Source: Albula goreensis (Eukaryota > Chordata > Actinopteri > Albuliformes > Albulidae). From it: a stretch of 64,000 nt of DNA. The DNA lies in contig CM040742.1 of assembly GCA_022829145.1 (NCBI GenBank), positions 45,040,182 to 45,104,181 on the forward strand, given 5' to 3'. This document shows positions 57,784 to 64,000 of the stretch, piece by piece. The stretch's first letter is position 1. Each line of letters begins with the position of its first letter. The translations under genes were made by a program, and so were the position numbers. The notes under the pieces were generated by a model. It did not search any database. It was not told the DNA's origin and was given only the letters and a program-made list of their open reading frames with translations.

Positions 57784-57789
57784 TTTATT
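57784..57789 (-). terminator. Candidate poly(A) signal for znf541
   Basis: AATAAA on the minus strand, about 110 bases past the TAG at 57898-57900. Confidence 0.4.
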
Positions 57790-57816
57790 ATACCCCTCAA
57801 ACATGCAGTGGCCTCC

Positions 57817-57994
57817 ACCTGACCTCTGACCCTGATCTAAGCCCCGCCTCTTCCTGTTTGTGCTCAGCTTCCACTCCACTTGACCTCTGACCCTGATCTA
57901 AGGCCCGCCTCTTCCTGTGTGTGCTCCGCTTCCACTCCACCTGACCTCTGACCCTGATCTAAGCCCCGCCTCTTCCTGTTTGTGCTCCGCTTCC
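57817..57994. repeat. 61-bp tandem repeat, three copies, over the znf541 stop codon
   Basis: Copies start at 57817, 57878 and 57939; each contains CTGACCCTGATCTAAG and GCCCGCCTCTTCCTG. The coding tail of znf541 runs through copy 3 and stops in copy 2. Because 61 is not a multiple of three, each copy is read in a different frame. Confidence 0.9.
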
Positions 57995-60900
57995 AAGTAG
58001 CTGTTCTGAGCAGGCCACTCCCTCTCCTGCTGGCGGTGGGTCTTCATGTGGGCACTTCGGCTTTTTACCTTCTCAAAGCTCCTGCAGGAAAAGGCAAAAC
58101 GGGTGGACCCCGTTAGGGACAGCGTGGCACAGTAGCTCATGGATTGCATTTTTTTCCCTTCATTAAAAAAGAAAAATTTAAGATTTTCCATCATCGTTCC
58201 TCCCTCCACAGGCATTTTTGCTTTATGTATAGAAAGCTGAGAGGGATGAAGATTAAGAGGTATGATAAGAGTGAAGGGTGCTAGGCCTGAGGACCGGACC
58301 CCAGTTGTAAGTCCCTTGGGACGTCATCTATCCTTCAGACTATGCTACACGCTTCCCTGATCAATCAGGGACAATCACATCCATGATGGTTAGAAAGCTG
58401 GGCTTCCATCTGCAAGGTTGCAAGCTCAAATCCAATGTGTGGCACTGCCATTGTACTCTTGAGCAAGGTACTTCACCTGACATGCTTCAGAAAGTACCCA
58501 TTGGAGAGAATGTATAAGAAATATCAGCACTGTAAATTTCCATGGTAAGGAATTCGGCTAAATGTGAATGAGGATGGCCGGACTCAAAGGCTGAACCAGT
58601 CTACTAGCCACTTTATTCATTAACATTCAAGAAATTAGAAAAAAAACCTGTCAAGTACTACTTTCAAGTTTTAGTTACATGGTGTTTCGAATCAACTTTA
58701 TTGGTAGCAAAGCCATGGAACGCTGACGAGACGAAACTGATGACGCAATGTATTTAGTCATGTATGAAATTCAGAACTGGAGATGTGAAGTTTTTTTTTT
58801 TTCACAACACCTATAGTATGTTTTTAAATGAGCCAATAAAAGTGATTCCTAAGTGCCTGTGGTTTTACTGAGCTGTAGGGCTCACCTGCCACACTCCTCG
58901 CAGGTGAACTCCAGGGCAGAGGTGGTGGTGTTTGGGCACTCCTGGGCCCCTCCCTGCTTTGCCAGCCCTCTACGGGAACCCCCCCTCCCTGACAGGGGTA
59001 CCTCGGGGGCCCCTGGGGACTCCAGCACCTGGCAAACAAAAAAAAAATATACATCAGATCAGATTTATTTGCGTAGTAAGTATCATAAACAGAGAATGTC
59101 TTCTGTTAAAAAGGTAGGAAGTAACCTCAGGAGGAACCAGATCTGGGGGAAGGAGAGGCCATCCTCAACCCAGGGTGTCTGTTTGCAATGACCAACATGG
59201 TCAGTTAAAATGTCAGTTAAACCAACTGTCAACCGGCAGAGCATTTTAACAGATCTGGGACACAAAGTACTTGTCATGTACAACACTAATTTTAAAAGGA
59301 ACGCCTGCTTACATAGCCATGTTCAGAGTGAAATTATTCTTTCATGTGATGTTAGTAAGCTGTGGTTAGGAACATATTTTTTTTCTTTTACCCCCTTTTT
59401 CCCCACCCTTAAATCAGCCGAACCACAGCAACCCTCTCCTGCTGACTCAGGAAAAGGAAGCCATGGACACATCACTTCATGTGACTCACTTCTGTGAGTC
59501 ACATGACAACTAGCCCTGGCTTCCTCCAACAATGCAGACGCACCAACGATTACATAATGCCGCTGCAGGATGATGAAGTCAGTAGTGTGTACTCAATTCG
59601 TGCACCTGCAGGCACCTGGCCGACCAGGAGAGGGCGCTAGAGAGTGATTAGATCCGCAATCTTAACTATCTTAACCTCTGTCATTCTCCTGAGAAATTGT
59701 TGCTCCACTAATGTTGTTGACCTCCAAACAGCATTTGAACACCCAGTAGCAGAGCTCACACACTTGCTCAGGTAGCTTCTCAGAAGAGCTGCAGGAGTGT
59801 TCACATTTTTACCAGCTTGTGTATGACTGAAACTCACACTTGTACAACACCAGTGTCAGAGCGAAGCTAGTTTTATAGCAAGTTGGAACATAGCTAAAAA
59901 CTCCAGGTACTGAGGGCCATTAGACTGCGGCTCCATGAGTCTGGACTGAAATAGAGGCCACAGTGTCTGGTCAATGTGGAAACCTAGATTTTTGTTCCAA
60001 TATGTCTTTTAATTCTGTGCCTTAGGCTGTTTAGGTCCCCAGGGTACAGGGAGCCGTGGTGTGGACATTCTTGTATGTCAGTGTGGGCCGAGGCCCTGGG
60101 CTGGGCTCAGGGTGACAGCAGAGTGTGCAGGAGCGCTCCATTGTGTGTCATGTGTTCAGTGTCAGGCCTGTTCATTTGCCCTGGTTAAGACTCACTTCAG
60201 CACTCTTCTCCATCTGAATATGTATGTTCAATAACGCCCAGTTATGTAATGTCTTTGTGTGACCGTAGACTCCTCACCTGTCCCCAGGTATAAATGTATC
60301 TCCAGGGGTACCCCTGGTAGAGCTGTGGTTACAACCTTGTGTGCTGTAGCTCTCCTTGCTCTATGGTCACTAAACAGCCTTCCAGCCGTAAACAGAGTGT
60401 GGACTTATTTTTGCCACAACATCAGTTACAGTTGAGCCTCTCTGTGTTAATCTGTGTGTTTGGGCCACGATGCTCCACTCTGTGCGGCGGTGTGCGGTCA
60501 CACATCTCAGAGAGGTATGTCCCAGAGTCCGTTCCACACGAGCGTGCGGGTAGCTGCGTCTCAAACTCACCGAGCTGGCACCGTCGTCCTCCTTGCTCTC
60601 CGAACCTCGACTGCGCAGCTTAAACTTTTGAGCTTCTTCATGGCATAGTAATACTCCACACACTGGGACACAGACTTGCTCTGAAGCTGAGGAAGACAGA
60701 GCGCCACACACAGAGGAAGGAGAGAGGTCTGCCCATAATTACATTTTATACACAGACACTAATAGCACAAAGCAATAACACCCACTGATATGGTAGATAT
60801 GGTGAAGCTGCATGTTCTGTGATTATAAGAATCTCTTAGCAAGGAGGCATCACATTTATCCAAGAAGTGCTAGTAAGGGTGCCTGATTTTTTTTTTTTGC

Positions 60901-63900
60901 CCTGCACTAAAATTGTTTATTCGACTAATCGAGTTCTTCACTACAGACCAGGCTGAGCTCAGTAGCTGAATCAGGGGCTGGACTGGAGTAAAAGTCTCCA
61001 CCCACACTGACCCTTATTGGACAGTGATTGGACATCCCTGGCCTTACCACGCCCTGGATGAGCTGGAAGTCCTTGTTGTGGGCGATAAGACCCTTGCGGA
61101 ACAGCCTCTTCTCCCTGGTGCTCCAGTCATCTGTCCCTGCAGGAACCAAAGGGGTCTGTCAGTCCCAGAGCAAGGGCAGGCAAACTCAGGCCTGGGAGCA
61201 TGCAGGTCTACTTCTCACTTTCACATACCTTTTTAGATAAAGACTTTGTCCTTGCATATTTGCGCTGTTTGATGAGGAATATTTAATCATTTTCCATATA
61301 TTACACACATACTGTACATGTTTGCAGGTGAAATGTAAATGAGGTTTTAAGGTCAAAGGGTAAAAGAACCAGTATACCGGAAAATGGGGAATTCGATTCT
61401 GGTTTAAAAAATTAATTAAATGGAACTACAAAGTGCAGTACTAAAAGTAGGTTCCATATTGCTTTCAGGGCATTCTTTTTTTACACAGAAATGTTGTAAA
61501 AGTGTAAAAAAGCTTGCCAAGTCATGTTGTAAGGGCAGAGACCCTTGGGGGTTCCAAGTTCAGGCTTGAAGCAGTGAAGAATTCTCTCCAGACTGCAGCT
61601 AAATAATAAGAGGCTTCAAGCCTCTGCTCTCATCAATATGTATTCTTATGTTTCTGACAAATGCATGAGCTGACCCTGGATCAGTTGGATCACCTGGCTC
61701 TCCCTTCCCCAGGGTGTGTCACGGTTGACCTGAGTTCAGTACCTGAGTAGTGGTAGTCCCTCATTGTGCGGGAAGATGTGTAGTAATCACCCCGGATCAG
61801 CAGCAAATCGAGTGCGGCCTGGCAGAGACACACAGTGCACACGCCTGAGACAGGAAGCAGTATGAAAACACACAGCCGAACATCAGAGACACCATCTTCC
61901 CCTGTCAGGCTCCTAACTCTTATCAGTAAACCACGATACTGCCCACCAGAATGTCGCCTTGCACTTCATGCAGACAGTGAAGCGCCAGCTCCGTGTTGGT
62001 GCCCCCTCCTGGCAGCACGCTGGAACAGCACAGATCTAGGAGCTCTGTCACTGTAAATCAGACAAAGAGATTCAGTGCAACCTTGTTACTAGATGATGTC
62101 TGGGGCCAACAGCATCAGAATTTAGGAAATTAACTGACTGGAAAATTAGCATAATGTTCTGTAAGGATTTTTCGAGACATCTGTTTAATAAACATCGGTT
62201 CTTTATCTGAAGTGAAATGGCACTGAAGCCTGGTGAAACCTCAGTCATGACCACTAAATGCAGAGGAAACCATCAATGTGTTATCTGTCATATGTTTCTG
62301 AGTCTGTTTCTCAGTCTATATGGCAATGCTGAATTGTGTGCGAAGCAGGAGCTGTACACATAAGTAAAAATTGACCCTTCTGAGTATGTATGGATATATG
62401 TTTGTATGTAATAATTTGTGTATGTATTTATGTATACATCTATGTGAGTATGTGTACTATCATCTATGTGAAAACAAATAAAGAATTTAAAATATGTCTG
62501 TATCCATGCATGTATGTACTGTATGTATGTATGTACTTGTGCATGTGTCTGTGTGCATATGTACATATTCATTCACCCATCTATGTAAAGCATGTCTGTA
62601 CATAAAGGTAAGGAAAGTATATACATGTATGTAATGTAACATATTTAGGAGGAGCGTACCCCTTTGCTGAGTTTTGGGGTTACTGGGCAGGTCTCCCCAC
62701 GGGGCCCAGACGAGCTGGGCGGGGTGCTCCTCGTAAAGCATCAACAGCAGGTTGCGTAATGGTGGGATCTCCGCCTGGAAACGGGACCCCACGTTTATCC
62801 TCCTGCAAAACAAACACACACATCAGCACACACTCACATATGTACACGCCACTGTCAAATCTCCGCTCAAGCAATACTCTTGTCATATTTTTTTTTTCAT
62901 CCCACAAAATGAATGCTTTTTTTGGGCAGACAGACACACGGTCAGGTTAAAGTTGGAGTTGACTTAACTGCTGCTACAAATGACGATGCACATATAGAGG
63001 GGAGTCACGGTGACAAAGCTCAGACCAGAAATGAATGAGAGGGACCGATGGATTTTAAGTGTTTGTGGCAAAGCTTTGCGACTGTGGAGAGAACTCACGG
63101 CTCGATTGTGACGACTGTGTCATCCATCACAAGAGAGATACTATCAGCCACATCTGGGAACACAGGGGATCAAGCATTACAATACATTAGATTAGACTAC
63201 ACTACATTAAATTACAGTACATTACATTACACTACGTTGCATTACAGTCATTTGGCAGGTGCTCTTATTCAGATTGACTTACAATGTGGAAGTGCATTCA
63301 CTCGGTTAATGTAAGCAATAGTGCCAGACCTGGCCAACAACATTCCCAGACAAACACTTACGTATATAACATCATTGAAGCACTGCAGTTAGCTAACTAT
63401 GCTAACCAGAATGAGTATACAAATCATGAGCACAAAGAATATATGTTTATAATAAGCCCTAATAACAAAAACAAAAAGGCAATTTAACCAAAGCTATCAG
63501 AAGTAATAGCAACAGGGTAAACTGTTGCTGAACTGAGGTTGCTGGTGGAACCATAGAGTATTGGTAATGAGGTTTCATGACCCTGGTAATGGGTGGAGCC
63601 AAAATGAGCTATCAATCATCGACTTCTCTGAAACAATCAAACGGTTGGCTCAGTTAAGTCAGTTTCTGATAGCATATGGTTGATCCACCCACTTGTGGTT
63701 TCTTGGAACCTCGCTGTAGATTAATTTTGGTGTGAACAATGGGGGAAGAATAGTGAAATAATGAAGAAACGCAGACCTAGTGTGGCAGTGTAAGTGCTGG
63801 GGGGTGGAGGCGCAGGGTGTGAGGGTGGCAGGGTGCTGAAGTAGAGCCCTGTGCCCCGGCGGAGGGGACTCAGCATGGGCGGGGGGGTGTAGGGTGGGGG

Positions 63901-64000
63901 CTGGAAGCGGGGTTCAGCAGGTGATCCGCCAGGTACATGGGAGAGCGCAGATGGCTGGGGTACCCCCCCGCCGCCCGGCAACGCTGCCCGCCCACAACCG
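57898..64000 (-). CDS. znf541: Zinc finger protein 541 (ELM2-SANT-C2H2), 3' part of the gene
   Basis: Nine exons on the minus strand, the first cut by the window's right end: 63777 to beyond 64000, then 63099-63153, 62660-62802, 61947-62050, 61743-61818, 61048-61136, 60571-60686, 58886-59028 and 57898-58081. The partial exon has the proline-rich [21 protein letters not shown] region. The ELM2 domain spans exons 2-4 ([44 protein letters not shown]). The SANT domain has [14 protein letters not shown] and [20 protein letters not shown]. The last two exons share a C2H2 finger: CEEC, twelve residues, then H-x3-H in [10 protein letters not shown]. In mammals ZNF541 is a germ-cell scaffold of an HDAC complex; MIDEAS/TRERF1 are relatives, and the location next to napa supports ZNF541. 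Two single-base frame changes are implied, at the T run 60626-60629 and near 63905-63906. The extreme C-terminal tail is encoded by a 61-bp tandem repeat. Confidence 0.85.
58385..58580 (+). mobile_element. tRNA-derived SINE in the last znf541 intron
   Basis: A B-box-like GGTTGCAAGCTCAAATCC is followed by the conserved CTTGAGCAAGGTACTTCACC and TTGTAAATTTCC-like remains. The 3' tail is degraded. Confidence 0.7.
59029..60570 (-). other. znf541: Largest znf541 intron in the window
   Basis: It holds a hairpin-forming repeat at 59456-59524 and a near-consensus CTCF core, CCAGGAGAGGGCGC, at 59624-59637. No coding sequence was seen. Confidence 0.6.
59456..59524. repeat. Hairpin-forming repeat
   Basis: CATGTGACTCAC (59478-59489) and its perfect complement (59494-59505) flank a 4-base loop; outer arms GGAAGCC and GGCTTCC extend the stem. 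A related, less regular copy is at 46748-46822. Confidence 0.7.
62380..62610. repeat. Degenerate (TATG)n-rich tract in a znf541 intron
   Basis: Many TATGTATG and TGTATGTA units with interruptions. Confidence 0.75.
63178..63290 (-). mobile_element. SINE/LINE 3' tail, minus orientation
   Basis: The minus strand has GTAAGTCAATCTGAATAAGA, GCACCTGCCAAATGACTGTA and many TAATG-like units, matching the tails of the other SINE copies. Confidence 0.65.

Larger units (their letters stand above)
55380..57816. other. 3' UTR of the ZBED-like gene and tail-to-tail gap to znf541
   Basis: No gene is supported. One AATAAA at 56156 marks a probable end for the ZBED-like transcript. The rest is AT-rich with short A runs. 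Confidence 0.5.

Overview
The window looks like nuclear DNA of a teleost (ray-finned) fish. It carries split vertebrate genes with GT-AG introns, long CA/GT microsatellites, minisatellites, a Tc1-like transposon remnant, and several tRNA-derived SINE copies whose 3' tails carry the fish signature 'GTCGCTTTGGATAAAAGCG' followed by (TAATG)n. The species cannot be named from the sequence.

Six protein genes can be read. From left to right they are: tmem91/SynDIG-like on the plus strand (coding exons 8101-13209); bckdha, the E1-alpha subunit of the mitochondrial branched-chain keto-acid dehydrogenase, plus strand (21998-27784, eight exons, complete); a beta-1,3-N-acetylglucosaminyltransferase of B3GNT8/B3GNT2 type, minus strand (33654-35013, one coding exon, two apparent frame changes); napa (alpha-SNAP), minus strand (40858-51319, eleven exons, complete, 295 codons like the human protein); a BED-finger/hAT-derived ZBED-like gene, plus strand (52571-55379, intronless, several apparent frame changes); and the 3' part of znf541, minus strand (57898 to beyond the right end), with ELM2, SANT and a C-terminal C2H2 finger.

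The order tmem91-bckdha-b3gnt8 and napa-znf541 matches two blocks of human chromosome 19q13, which are several megabases apart in human but adjacent here. The genes do unrelated jobs: synaptic or membrane protein, branched-chain amino-acid breakdown, Golgi glycan extension, SNARE disassembly, a DNA-binding protein of transposase origin, and a histone-deacetylase scaffold.

The first 8 kb is gene-free as far as I can see. It holds microsatellites, a 24-bp minisatellite, an AT-rich block dense in homeodomain motifs that resembles a conserved non-coding element, an interspersed repeat at 4717-5010, a SINE and two CTCF-like sites. The 27.8-33.6 kb interval holds the bckdha 3' UTR, a 37-bp minisatellite and a duplicated 168-bp repeat. 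The 35-40.8 kb interval shows only simple repeats. I saw no rRNA, tRNA gene, CRISPR array, or recognisable retroviral or LTR element.

Several GC-rich exons (b3gnt8, the ZBED gene, znf541) need single-base corrections, mostly at homopolymers, to keep one reading frame, whereas tmem91, bckdha and napa read cleanly. Residual assembly indels are the simplest explanation, but real gene decay is not excluded.
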